The notes below the pieces were generated by a model, which had not been told where the DNA came from, ran no database searches, and saw only the letters and a list, made by a program, of their open reading frames with translations. The translations under genes and the position numbers were made by a program. Shown piece by piece: positions 31,450 through 46,768 of a stretch of 64,000 nucleotides of DNA; position 1 is the first letter of the stretch; each line of letters starts with the position of its first letter. The stretch spans positions 8,308,708 through 8,372,707 of the forward strand of contig OZ014412.1 of assembly GCA_963965975.1 (NCBI GenBank), in the 5' to 3' direction. This DNA is from Xestospongia bergquistia. Its lineage: Eukaryota > Porifera > Demospongiae > Haplosclerida > Petrosiidae.

Positions 31450-33613
31450 ATATGTATATAATATACTGTCATTTATTTTTTAAAACTTTTTTACAAATGA
31501 GTGAATATTTATCAATTTATCATTAACTCTCTTTATATTTCTATAATATTCTTTCCTAGTAACTGTCTCATGTATATATGTCATCAAGTTTGCGACTATT
31601 ATGAATTATCTGACTGTAAGGAATTCTTCTCAATGCAATAAATATTAATATACCCTTTATGTTTGCATTGCTCACCTTATTATTTTGTACCCAAGCCTAT
31701 ATAAAAGAGACAGAGTTTGGTTGTTATTACATTGAGTCTTCCTACATATTACATTGCATGAAAAATAATGCACGTGTGATTTTTGATCACACCTGTCTCA
31801 TCTATAAGCTCTAATATATGATGCAGTTTGATTGTATCACATATTATCATATATTAAATTAATATATTTTCTAACCAGAAAGATTGTAAGAAAAATTACT
31901 AAAGTCTCTGCTTGATTGAGTGAAGGGTATGGAGTAAGATTTTATGACTGTTAGGATGTATGAATGGATTGATGAATTGGATGAATGGATGGATGGATGA
32001 ACAGATATGAAAGGATAGATGAATGGATGGATGGATGTGTAGATGAATGCACAATAGATAAGTTGAACACAAAACTATGTAAACAAATTACCACAAATGG
32101 TAATGATCAAATGCATAACATTTACACTAAGTCATCTGTTAGTTCAACATCTATTAACGTAACATATCATTAATACTTTCATATATACTATTTAATAGTA
32201 ACAATATTGCCTCTATATATAATACACATCACTTGTTTATTAATGATACCCTCTAACATGTTAAAAATAAAATATTGTTACTTTATTAAAATTCTTACTA
32301 TTTCCTCATCAGTAATTTCTTAGAAATAAAAAGACATCATTAAATTTTTTATGCATCCATTTCAATTTTATTATGTATCTATACAGTGTTGTCCAAAGAC
32401 AAGGTTATTCTGGTAGGAGTGTTGCCCCTCATTTCAAATCATTAGACACTTTTATACATTTATCAACCTTGTCTTTTTACCAGTGGATAGTACGTACAAC
32501 TCATTTACAATATGCAAGTTGAAAAGTTGAATCACTGCCTTGATAACATCATGATATTGAGGATATCTGTACATGAAGTAGTCAAGTTTTATACACTTGT
32601 AAAATGGAGCTTCCATGAGATCCATAGGTGCTTAAAATTGTAATAAATATGAGGAAAATATAGAGTAGGCATACAACAGCTTGGTCGATAATAAAACACT
32701 AGAGTCTTGATATTACTCTCCATTATATAGTAGATCCTGGAGAATATCTGTCTGACTTTAGTATTGTTCAAAAGGATGCTCAGTCTCATCAGCTATAGCA
32801 ATAGTAATAGAGAACACAGCTATATACTAATCACAATATCCATATGGGACTACTTTTATAATAGTATCAGATGAATCAGTCACTAGGACTGTTTATATGC
32901 TGCTTTGGCCTATCTCTTAGGCTAACCAGCTACAAAATGAAGTATACTTCTAGTCTGGAGCTGAGACCAGGAATTATTACTTAAAGTTTTGAGTGATATT
33001 CTATTGTTGTGACTAATGAGTTGCAATAATATTAATCCACACTGTAGACTATTGATTGGTACACATATCAACCAATGAACTTTACTAATACATCATGACT
33101 GTCTCGTGGTGACTATGGAATCAACTCATATGTTCACCTGATTCTCTGTTAGGTGATGAAGTAATGATGGCTCAATGATTGAAGAGTTATAGGTCAACCA
33201 GTAACATTGACTGTAATAGAGAACTTATGTCATGGATTTTTATGCCTTAGAGGCACTGATCAACTTCTGCTGCACATAATAGATGTGTTCATATGTTCAT
33301 ATAAACATTCTGATATGAAACTGATTTAATATAAACAGTATCAAAATAAAAATGCCATTCAATTATCATATCTGATCAAATATCATATATGACACATATA
33401 ATATCCTCACCAAGTGTTATATCTATTTTTTTCATACAATGTTAATTATAATATATGTACCTTTCATATATACTTGTACATATAAATAAATAAAATTATA
33501 TATATATTCATTCTATTGTTAAAGCTGAATAGTTGTAATGAGATCATTCATAGAACAGAAATATCAATGCATTGCAGTGTTGTATAGCAGCAGATATCTA
33601 TGATTGTGCTATC
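31450..33613. other. 2.2-kb intergenic, no gene recognised
   Basis: AT-rich spacer between sulfotransferase copies 2 and 3. It holds a (TGGA)n simple repeat near 31960-32045, which produces a Trp/Asp/Met-rich false frame, and a short hairpin GTGTGATTTTTGATCACAC near 31774. Near 33236 TATGCCTTAGAG...GATCAACTT recurs at about 60310, a hint of a dispersed repeat. No coding exon is supported. Confidence 0.5.
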
Positions 33614-35122
33614 ATGTTGCTCTCTAGGCATACCAGAGTGTTACTTGTTCTAGGCTTCATCTCATGCTTTCTCTATCTACTTTTGTTACTTCCAAAATCA
33701 AACAGGAATGACAGTAAAAATAATGAGAGTGTCCTGCACAATGGAAAAGGTCAGTCTATCCATCAAATGAAATAGAAATTCAATCAAAAGATTAGATGTT
33801 CTTGAAAATCGAGCAAAATTAATGAGATGGACATCATCGCCATTTGTACATCAACTAAAGAGGATGAGCAATTCTTCTGGTAATAAATCATCCAATGATA
33901 TTAAATATATTAATATTATTTTTTATTCTTAAAGTCCATATAAATGGTGATCAAAGCTTTGAAGCAAACATTATCCTCAGAGGCAAGGTAAACAACTAAT
34001 ACAATTATTATTTTCATTATTATTAAAATGACTAGTATAAATTATATGTGTATGTAATTGATGAAATCGAACTGCATGGCTGATATAACTACATGTATGT
34101 AACATATGATTTATGGCTATTTATCCTAATGGATTAATATTGGTTGATATAACTACGCAATGTATAATACAGTTATTCATTGCTATCCAGAACAATTCAA
34201 GCAACATTGCTTTTATGAACTATAAGTCTATAACATTAATTGTTATTGGGTAATCCCAAACTAACACACTATGAACATCTGTTCTATATCAATGTAGTTG
34301 CAACAAGCCATCATTCAAGATTATTGTTCACACTTCAACTATAGTCAAGTAACAAAGCGAAATCTATTCAATAACTTACTCTTTGATGACAAATATAGTC
34401 TTGTCTATTGTTTTGTACCAAAGACTGGCTGCACTAAAATGAAGACCCTCTTTGTTCTATTGCAAGGTCTGTACAGTCTAAATCAGTTGTCGCATAACAG
34501 AACAATCACACATCATCAAGAATTGTATAAGGTCTTTTCGTTGAAACATCTCTCTCAACAAAAGAGAGTAAATCGTCTAATGTCATATTATAAGTTTATG
34601 ATTGTAAGAAATCCTTTGGAGAGACTGGTTAGTGCATACCGAGATAAACTAAGTCGTCCTAAAGTCCTTATGCATTACATAGAACTACAAAAGAAAATTG
34701 TTAGACAATTTCGACAAAATTTTACTAGTGACTCATCTCTCCATCCTACGTTTGCAGAATTTGTGAAATATTATCTTTTATTCCATGATGAACTTGATGA
34801 CCATTTTCAACTTATGGTGGATATTTGTCATCCTTGTACTGTGAAGTATGATTTCTATGCTAATTTTCAAACAATAGACTATGATATTGATGCATTGTTA
34901 CGCCTAATGCACATTCCTCATCAATATTACTTCAATTCGATTCAATATAAGAGAAACTTAATGCCAAAACCTATTCATTCAACATCTCAATTACTTGTAA
35001 AGTATTACAGTCAACTTAGTACTGAACTCAAAGAAAGACTGTTTAAACAATTATCTAATGATTTACATTTCTATTACAGTTTGTATCCCATGGAAAAATA
35101 TCTATCTTCATTAATTTTCTAA
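33614..35122 (+). CDS. Carbohydrate sulfotransferase copy 3 (diverged)
   Basis: Third member of the tandem array. Exons: 33614-33749, 33796-33879, 33935-33987, 34298-35122; the first intron is only 46 bp. The start is the ATG at 33614 (the 5' extension uses TTG). A signal anchor (VLLVLGFISCFLYLLLLLP) follows, then a much shorter stem than in copies 1 and 2. Catalytic exon: CFVPKTGCT (5'-phosphosulfate loop), IVRNPLERLVSAYRDK (3'-phosphate loop), HPCTVKYDFYANF. Its P-K-x-G-C-T loop is closer to the family consensus than the KKAGCT of copies 1 and 2. The shared exon plan, with a short linker exon ending RGK in phase 0 before the catalytic exon, shows common origin. Acceptor unknown. Confidence 0.88.
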
Positions 35123-35218
35123 TCAAATTATGACATCAGGCCACACCTTAATGGTTAGTAAGACTTAAGTATAGAGCTGCAGCTGGTTACAGGATAGTCT
35201 CTAAGTCAGCTACAGACA

Positions 35219-35943
35219 ATGTCAGTGCCTTATCGATTCTCTTGGTTTGTTGAAGGCAAAATAGCTGGAATGGCTTGGCCTGACAGTGAGACAATGGAGT
35301 ACCTGTCACAACAGGGAATTAAAGTGTTGGTGAATCTAACTGGAGAACCTACTGTTTATGAACGGACTGCAAAAGACTACGGGATAGAGTGTCTGACTAT
35401 TTCTATTGCAGACTTTTGTCCTCCTACTGTTTTACAGGTTAATAATTATAATGCTGTTCCTTGTTATTCTTGATCCATTGTACATAGTCAGTAGTCAAGC
35501 AACCTTATTGACAGTAATTACCAGTATAATTAATATTATGGATAGAGAATTGGTACAGATGTGCTATACTAAATTAGGGTCTAGAGAATGGAGTTGATTT
35601 AATCTCTCATTGTCCATATATGGCTCTATAGTCTATACCAACTACTATGTATGATTGACTATAGTTAGTTTCATGTTGAACAATGATTATATAAACTGTT
35701 ATTGTTTAATAACAGATGTGATATTATTGTTGGTAGGTTTCTGTAGTATAAATGTTTGAAACTAAAATCTGTTTTTATTAGTAAATTATTATTATAAATG
35801 AGACTCATATTAAAATTGTTCTAAGATTGTTCTGACAAAGTTAAATGTTCTTTGGAATACCAACCTAGCTCCAAAAAAGTTACAATAAATTTAGATCACA
35901 TTTTTTTGAAATGTAAAAAAAGAAAGAAAGAAATGTACGTACA

Positions 35944-35997
<54 letters not shown>

Positions 35998-36362
35998 AAT
36001 CCTTTCATTTTACAATCTATATACTAATTGTATTCGAGTGATATGTATTAAAATACAATAGCTCAGGTTCATCCCACAATATCCAGCATTTAGTTTACTT
36101 ATATTAACTTTGTTTAAAGGTCAAAGAGTTTATTGAACTAGTAGACAAGACAGTCGCTAGTGATGGAGCTATTGGTGTACACTGTGCAATGGGGTGTGGT
36201 CGTACAGGTACAATGTTAGCATGCTATCTGGTAGCTAATGAAGGATATAATGCTGATGATGCCATTGTGGAGACTAGAAAGAGAAGAAAAAACTCTATTG
36301 AAACACGACGTCAAGAACAGTCTGTGCGTGACTATGAGAAAAGTTTGAAGGGAGAAAACTAA
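35219..36362 (+). CDS. DUSP23: DUSP23-like atypical dual-specificity phosphatase
   Basis: Small cysteine phosphatase of 153 residues in two exons (35219-35437, 36120-36362; phase 0). The P-loop is HCAMGCGRTGTMLACYLV, with catalytic Cys and Arg. The general-acid loop is ADFCPP, and the family tail SIETRRQEQSV is present. Human DUSP23 (VHZ) has the same length and the same IPDFCPP / HCALGFGRTGT pattern. The protein is usually cytosolic or nuclear; its physiological substrate is not settled in the family. The intron holds a (GA)n run (35948-35995) away from the splice sites. It converges with POLR2H, with 165 bp between stops. Confidence 0.93.
35948..35996. repeat. (GA)n microsatellite in DUSP23 intron
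   Basis: A pure GA run in mid-intron, on the sense strand. It is the exception to the rule seen elsewhere here that sense (CT)n runs abut acceptors. Confidence 0.9.
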
Positions 36363-36527
36363 ATTAAGACTATTAGCTATTTAATTCTAACTTCAATTTT
36401 GTTTGAATATTTAATCACAATATCTTATTATACAAAATTATAGAGAGAATTTGAAGTACATAGTTCTAAATAATAGAGTGTATCGTGGATATATGAATTG
36501 ATGTCCATTTTTATTTTTTAATGACAG

Positions 36528-41325
<4,798 letters not shown>

Positions 41326-41452
41326 ACTATCAATACATGTATTTACATGTTTTTAGGATCAACCTAATAAATTCATAATTCAATCGATCCATGAATAAAA
41401 TTTGTATATTTTAGTGTATTTCCTAAGCCGTCCAGTGCTAATACTTACATTT

Positions 41453-41494
41453 CATTGGTCAGATAGTCCAGTGATCCGAGTAGCTTTTATAAAA
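41453..41494 (+). promoter_or_regulatory. H2A.X core promoter: CCAAT (inverted) and TATA
   Basis: An inverted CCAAT box lies at 41454-41458 (ATTGG). TATAAAA lies at 41488-41494, 82 bp upstream of the ATG, at a spacing suited to a short 5' UTR. Such TATA plus CCAAT layout is usual for replication-dependent histone genes. Confidence 0.75.
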
Positions 41495-41575
41495 ATCCGC
41501 GGTCTGTCTTAAAAATACCATTTCTCTGTGCTATACTTCGTTTCTATCTTTCTTTTCGAACTACTTACTATCAAC

Positions 41576-41977
41576 ATGTCTGGACGTGGTAAAGGAGGCA
41601 AAGCCCGTTCCAAAGCCAAGAGTCGATCTAGCCGTGCTGGACTCCAATTCCCAGTTGGTCGTGTCCACCGTCTCCTCAGAAATGGGAATTACGCTGACAG
41701 AATTGGTGCCGGTGCTCCCGTCTACTTGGCCGCTGTCATGGAGTACCTGACCGCTGAGATCTTGGAGTTGGCTGGTAATGCTGCCAGGGACAACAAGAAA
41801 CAAAGGGTCAACCCACGTCATCTTCAACTGGCCATCCGTAATGATGAGGAGTTGAACAAGCTGTTGGCTGGGGTCACCATTGCCCAGGGTGGTGTACTAC
41901 CAAACATCCACGCTGTTCTTCTCCCCAAGAAGACTAGCAGTGGTAAAGGAAAGGGCTCTGAAAGCCAGGAGTATTAA
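41576..41977 (+). CDS. H2AX: Histone H2A.X
   Basis: Intronless, 133 residues. The start is [20 protein letters not shown]; the histone fold ([20 protein letters not shown] ... [18 protein letters not shown]) is canonical. The C-terminus extends beyond standard H2A to end GSESQEY. The SQ-[ED]-aromatic end is the H2A.X signature, whose serine is phosphorylated by ATM/ATR-class kinases at DNA breaks. The ATG at 41576 is chosen because the upstream frame opens only with GTG. It is followed by a histone stem-loop and a poly(A) signal. No other histone genes lie nearby in this window. Confidence 0.96.
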   Translation: MSGRGKGGKARSKAKSRSSRAGLQFPVGRVHRLLRNGNYADRIGAGAPVYLAAVMEYLTAEILELAGNAARDNKKQRVNPRHLQLAIRNDEELNKLLAGVTIAQGGVLPNIHAVLLPKKTSSGKGKGSESQEY

Positions 41978-42017
41978 ACTAACTCTATTTTCTTTCTATT
42001 TCTTTTCTTTCTTAACC

Positions 42018-42033
42018 GGCTTTTTTCAAAGCC
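42018..42033 (+). terminator. Histone 3' stem-loop
   Basis: GGCTTTTTTCAAAGCC followed by ACCA: a 6-bp stem and a 4-base loop (TTTC), the canonical metazoan histone mRNA 3' element bound by SLBP. It lies 40 bp after the stop codon. Confidence 0.95.
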
Positions 42034-42113
42034 ACCATCTTTACAAAAGATTTTATCTGATATCTTTAACACCTATCATCTCATTTACTATTATTATGTA
42101 TATTTGTTCAAAG

Positions 42114-42119
42114 AATAAA
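42114..42119 (+). promoter_or_regulatory. Poly(A) signal AATAAA downstream of H2A.X stem-loop
   Basis: AATAAA about 80 bp beyond the stem-loop. Together with the stem-loop it suggests two alternative mRNA 3' ends. Confidence 0.65.
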
Positions 42120-42991
42120 ACACCGCTAGACTTAAATCTAATGTGAATTAGTTATCATTTATCCTGTCCTTGATAGCTAACCAACCATTTATTGCCAGCC
42201 CCTCCCATCAAGGAAATAGTGTTTGTGTCAAAATCCGATTATGGAAGTGGCTGGTTACTAGCTGTGCATTGTGTAACCTATTGATATGTTTGAAGTTTAG
42301 GTTCTACCGTTCTAGGATAGGGTCTAATAACTGTACAAAGTATTAGTGTATACAATCTATAGTATAGTATAACAATACTACTCCTACAATTATCACAATA
42401 TTTTGACACGAATGGCATGACATAAAAGGGCTAGTTACCAATGGAGATGTGGTCATTTACTTCATCCTTACAAGCTAAAGTTATATTACACAAACATGAA
42501 CATATTCTGAAACAACTATCATGTTATAACACTAAGGTATCTAACTCAGTCAATGTCAAGGACAGCTTATAAGTGGGTACTCCATGAAAGGAATGACATG
42601 TCTGATCAATTTTGAAGTAGCAACAACCTAAGGACCTAAATGACAACTAAAATTATTTATTGTGACATCATTTATTATAAATTTTAGTAGAATGAACCAA
42701 TAGTGGCTTACTATCTAGGTACGTGTGATATAGCATAGAATCTTATTCATTAACAGAACCTCTAATGTAACAAATATAAGTTGGGTACATATACCAAACA
42801 ATAACTATAATACATAATCACAACAACGACATATCACACTAGAATAAGGTTACATATTTTATTGTCATTCTGATGACTATACAAACTACTCATTATAGTG
42901 GGTGGACCTTTCAACATGTGATTTAACTAGACTATGTGACCTTGCTCTGCTGGACTGTTCACTTCCTTTTGTTCAATCTTTTCAATCTGTT
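42120..42991. other. Intergenic, 5' flank of kinase/Kelch gene
   Basis: No gene is recognised. An open frame extends from 42902 to the kinase ATG without an ATG of its own, so it may be 5' UTR or part of an upstream-spliced exon (a possible acceptor CATTATAG lies at 42898). Confidence 0.45.
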
Positions 42992-45469
42992 ATGGCAGAA
43001 TCTGAAGAAAGAGAATGTAAATTTCGACAAGTGACTATTATTAAAGAAGAATGTCTTGGTAAAGGAGCATATGGAGTTGTTTATAGAGCTAAATGTGATG
43101 AATTGATCTGTGCTGCTAAGTATCTCCATCCAATCTTCTTTGATCATGGTAATGCTGGCAGCGATGACATTGCACGTCGTTTCAAGAAAGAATGTCAACT
43201 CCTTGGTCACTTGAAGCATCCAAATATTGTACAATATTTGGGAACACATGAAGAGGAGGGGACAAACACAGTCATTTTACTCATGGAATTACTCGATTGT
43301 AGCCTACACTCCTATCTTGACCAGCATAGTGGAGATCCTTTACCATTTCATCAAGAAGTAAATATTACACATGATGTCTCTTGTGCGTTGGACTATCTTC
43401 ATATAAATCATATATATCATCGTGATCTGTCATGTAAAAATATCCTAATGCTGGGAGAATTAAGAGCTAAGGTGTCTGATTTTGGAGTTTCGAAGCTTCG
43501 GGATCCCAACAGCGGATATTCTAATGATACTCCATGTCCCGGAAATATTTTATACATGCCTCCAGAAGCCTTGAAAATACCACCAAATTTGACAGATACA
43601 TTAGACGAGTTTTCTCTTGGAGTTGTGATGATTCAAATTTTGAATCGTAAATATCCTGAACCTACAGCACTTCATCGTGATAGTACTACATCATCAGAAA
43701 CCCTTACAATAATCCCAGAAATTGAACGACGCAAGAATGATCTTGATTTATGTGATCCCACTAATCCATTATTACAATTGGCCATTTCCTGTATTAGCAA
43801 CATTCCTTTAGAAAGGCCCACTGCTGAGAAAATGTGCAAGCTATTGTCCATGTTAAAACAAACTGCACCATATAAAGAGAGTGTCAAAGGTACAAAGAGG
43901 CAAGAAAGCGAAAATAAGGACATTCCGAGTGACTTTATTTTAATTGAAATGGATGATCGTAATGATTACTACACTTCAAAAATGACTGCGCTGCAGAATC
44001 GACTTGATGAGCAAGACCAATTGATAGCAGACAAAGACAACCTGCTACGTCTTAGGAACCAACAATTGTTGCAAAAACAAAAGATCATTGAAGATATCCA
44101 AAAAGAGATGATGACAAAGGAAGCAGAAATGTTAAACAAAGAAGAACAGTTACAGGTAAACGTTGAACAGCTGACTAACAAAGATGTGGAAATTGTTGAC
44201 CGAGAGCAACAATTAATTGAAATGAGGGAATTACTAAGCCAAAAAGAAGCAACCATCATTAGTATGGAACAACAGCTATATGAAAAAGATGAACAGCTAC
44301 GAAGGAAAGATGAAGCCTTGCGTGCAAGTCGTGATAATCAGGTATCCTCAGACAAGCAATTCAGCACAAATCTAACTGAAATAGAACTATTACGCCAAGA
44401 ACTTCTTACAAAGAATCAAGAGCTCGATGAATTGAGAGGTCTACGTGAGTTTAATGGCCCAATAGATGCAATAAAGCGACCAGTTTTACCAAACGGGCGG
44501 GGGTTTTTAAGATCAGCCCCTCTACCACGTAAACAGTCAGCCCCTTCTTTGAAACCATGTCAGGCCAAATTGTTGGATTTACGGTGGCGTGTGGGAAAAA
44601 ATACTCCCCTTTCATTTCAACCACAAAGTAATGTCGCAGTGATGTGCGATGCCAAAGTATATGTTGCACATTGTAACTACAATCGTTCTCAAGGCAAGAT
44701 ATACGAGTATGATATTCTAAGTGATATGTGGACATCACTTCCAGTGGTACAAAAATGTGAGTTCTCACTAGCTGTCATAGACAATTACGTTGTTGCTGTT
44801 GGAGGTAGCTCAGCACTCAAGAAAACGGGGTCTATTTTACAACTGCTTAATTCTAAGTGGATCAAAGCTTTTCCTGACGTTCCAACACCTCGATCCTTTC
44901 CTATATGTGTATCAACTGATAACTATCTTGTTGTTGCAGGTGGTGAAATAAGCAGTGAGCCAGTTTCAAATGTTGAGATACTAAATGTTCTTTCATCAGT
45001 GTGGTTGTATGCACCTGGTTTACCATCTCCAATAAATCAGTTGACAAAAATGACAGCTTCTGTTGTTGGAGAGTTTGCCTACTTTCTTGGTGGGTTTGAC
45101 GAGGGTACCTTGACAAACAAGGCATACACTGTCAATGTGAAGAGTCTCATACAAGAAATTAGCAACCGAGAAGGACGTAAGTTATGGCTTGATTTGCCAC
45201 ATCTTCCTGTGTCAGGAGCAACTTGTATCTCTCTGCAAAATCGTATTTTAGCCATAGGTGGTTACAATGCTAGAACAAGATCCTGTTCTGATGTCATATA
45301 CGAATTTGACCAAATTAAAGGTTCCTGGGAGAACATAGGTCGTTTACCTCATTCTGTCTCTCGTTGCCTTGCTGTTGTAGCATCCGTTAATCAACAGACA
45401 GTTCTTGTTCTAATAGGAGGAAATACAGCAAATGGTGTGAGCAACAAAACCAGTCTAACCAATATTTGA
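42992..45469 (+). CDS. Kinase / coiled-coil / Kelch-repeat fusion protein
   Basis: A single intronless frame of 825 residues from the ATG at 42992. Domain order: a protein kinase domain (about residues 15-300) with Gly loop LGKGAYGVVYRA, Lys in CAAKYLHP, catalytic loop HRDLSCKNIL, DFG in VSDFGVSKL and MPPEAL for APE; all catalytic residues are present. Next a long heptad-rich coiled coil (about 320-490: ENLLRLRNQQL-like, EEQLQVNVEQL, EQQLYEKDEQLRRKDE). Then about five Kelch repeats (about 550-825) marked by GG pairs, each with a Trp 10-15 residues before (VVAVGGSS, LVVAGGE, YFLGGFDEG, LAIGGYNARTRS, VLIGGNT). The kinase resembles TKL/TK-like domains. No membrane segment is seen, so probably a cytosolic scaffold kinase. 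Substrate and pathway are unknown. Confidence 0.88.
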   Translation: MAESEERECKFRQVTIIKEECLGKGAYGVVYRAKCDELICAAKYLHPIFFDHGNAGSDDIARRFKKECQLLGHLKHPNIVQYLGTHEEEGTNTVILLMELLDCSLHSYLDQHSGDPLPFHQEVNITHDVSCALDYLHINHIYHRDLSCKNILMLGELRAKVSDFGVSKLRDPNSGYSNDTPCPGNILYMPPEALKIPPNLTDTLDEFSLGVVMIQILNRKYPEPTALHRDSTTSSETLTIIPEIERRKNDLDLCDPTNPLLQLAISCISNIPLERPTAEKMCKLLSMLKQTAPYKESVKGTKRQESENKDIPSDFILIEMDDRNDYYTSKMTALQNRLDEQDQLIADKDNLLRLRNQQLLQKQKIIEDIQKEMMTKEAEMLNKEEQLQVNVEQLTNKDVEIVDREQQLIEMRELLSQKEATIISMEQQLYEKDEQLRRKDEALRASRDNQVSSDKQFSTNLTEIELLRQELLTKNQELDELRGLREFNGPIDAIKRPVLPNGRGFLRSAPLPRKQSAPSLKPCQAKLLDLRWRVGKNTPLSFQPQSNVAVMCDAKVYVAHCNYNRSQGKIYEYDILSDMWTSLPVVQKCEFSLAVIDNYVVAVGGSSALKKTGSILQLLNSKWIKAFPDVPTPRSFPICVSTDNYLVVAGGEISSEPVSNVEILNVLSSVWLYAPGLPSPINQLTKMTASVVGEFAYFLGGFDEGTLTNKAYTVNVKSLIQEISNREGRKLWLDLPHLPVSGATCISLQNRILAIGGYNARTRSCSDVIYEFDQIKGSWENIGRLPHSVSRCLAVVASVNQQTVLVLIGGNTANGVSNKTSLTNI

Positions 45470-45967
45470 ACACAATATGTACTTTCTAGTAAATGTAATT
45501 TTGTGATAATTTCTTAAATTTCATCTGATTTTGTATCTAAATTTTTTGTTATAAACTATGGTGTTATTTTTAACATGGGTTGTTTGATCCCATTATGTTA
45601 TTAAATATACTGGTACTATGTCTAGCTCATTTTCCTTAGAAAGATGATCACTTGTTATCTTGTCATTTAACTTATACAATGCCTTTCTTTATAAGAATAA
45701 CAAAACATTGAAGCTTACAACCTTTTGAGGCTAAAAATTGAGAGTTAAATGTGTTCAGTAAACTTTTGATTTGCTACTTGCTCTGTGAATACTTGTTAAC
45801 TTATGTATCACCAGAGTAATACTACTAGCTACACCCTGTAAAAAGCAAAGGGATAAAAGGATATTAATGACTCATACAATTGAGTCAATTGACAGGTGTA
45901 CATCCAGTGCTAATAAACTAAGCTTTCAGGTAACTAACTGGTTACAGTGTTAATAACAAAACAAAGT
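45470..45967. other. Intergenic, nothing recognised
   Basis: AT-rich 3' flank of the kinase gene and 5' flank of the next frame. No features seen beyond ordinary AT-rich sequence. Confidence 0.4.
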
Positions 45968-46360
45968 ATGTGTCATACTTTGCAGTGTTGTTTAATAAAA
46001 CAATCTCTGCTGTCATTACTAACTAAAATGTCATTTATACTTTGGACAAGACCAAGCTTTGCTAATGCTGAGGATAACAGTAAGTTAGTAAATAGTTTAA
46101 TAACATATGTACTGGTATTTATTCATAAAATGGTATACTATACCATAACTAACCATAACACTTATTTCATAGACTGCTTTCAACCTGGAATATTAACTGT
46201 TGCTGTTTGCATGACATTCACTGGTACCTGCTTGTTGGCTGTATTTGTTGGTTGTGTTCTATGGGTCATTTGCATGAAGAAAAGCTTTCATCAAAACCCT
46301 TATGTCACTCTGAAGGACAAGTACAAATATTTTTCCAAGAAAGAAAGTGTATTGATATAA
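45968..46360 (+). CDS. Small single-pass membrane protein, unknown
   Basis: Two exons (45968-46091 and 46173-46360) join in phase 1 (NAED-N-NCFQPG). The encoded protein of about 100 residues has a hydrophobic/Cys-rich N-terminus, one strong membrane segment (VAVCMTFTGTCLLAVFVGCV then LWVIC) and a basic, Lys/Tyr-rich tail (NPYVTLKDKYKYFSKKES). I do not recognise it. The exon join is supported by splice consensus and by the open tail frame. It may be the 3' end of a larger gene whose upstream exons I have not found. Confidence 0.5.
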   Translation: MCHTLQCCLIKQSLLSLLTKMSFILWTRPSFANAEDNSKLVNSLITYVLVFIHKMVYYTITNHNTYFIDCFQPGILTVAVCMTFTGTCLLAVFVGCVLWVICMKKSFHQNPYVTLKDKYKYFSKKESVLI

Positions 46361-46768
46361 GAGACATGTACAGGAGCGATATATGACTGCATGATGTAAT
46401 GTTGCCTCTATATTATAATTTATTTTTAATAATATAGTTAATGTGTTATAGTTTTCACAAGTTGTGTATCATGAAATGTTGTAACTAATACTGGAAATAT
46501 ATAACGTTATTAATGCAAAGGACTGTTGCTTGGTTGGTATTTTGAGCTCAAGTTAGTCTTCTCCTTTCACAAAGTTCTGACTCCATCTTTTCTGTTATTG
46601 TTGTATATACTCAGTAGGAGGTAGAACACGAAATACTTAGCTAATGCACGTTCACATTAGTAAAATTAATTTTATTAATGACTATAAATTTAATTTAATT
46701 ATATTTCTGAACTAAACTACCATCCTGTAGATTGCAAAATAATAATGCATTGAAATAAGTAGTTAATT
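46361..46768. other. Intergenic between convergent small genes
   Basis: 3' flanks of the small membrane protein gene and of the minus-strand glycoprotein gene. Nothing else recognised. Confidence 0.4.

Noticed and set aside
31985-32173. Frame starting MDGWMNRYERIDEWMD
   Set aside because: Translation of a (TGGA)n simple repeat.
41561-41827. Minus-strand frame over H2A.X
   Set aside because: Antisense shadow of a strongly conserved histone gene.
42902-42991. Upstream extension of the kinase protein starting at 42902
   Set aside because: The first codon is GTG, unlikely as a start in an animal gene; the ATG at 42992 is preferred and the extension is kept as a question.
42959-45125. Several minus-strand frames over the kinase/Kelch gene
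   Set aside because: Antisense shadows with no recognisable motifs.
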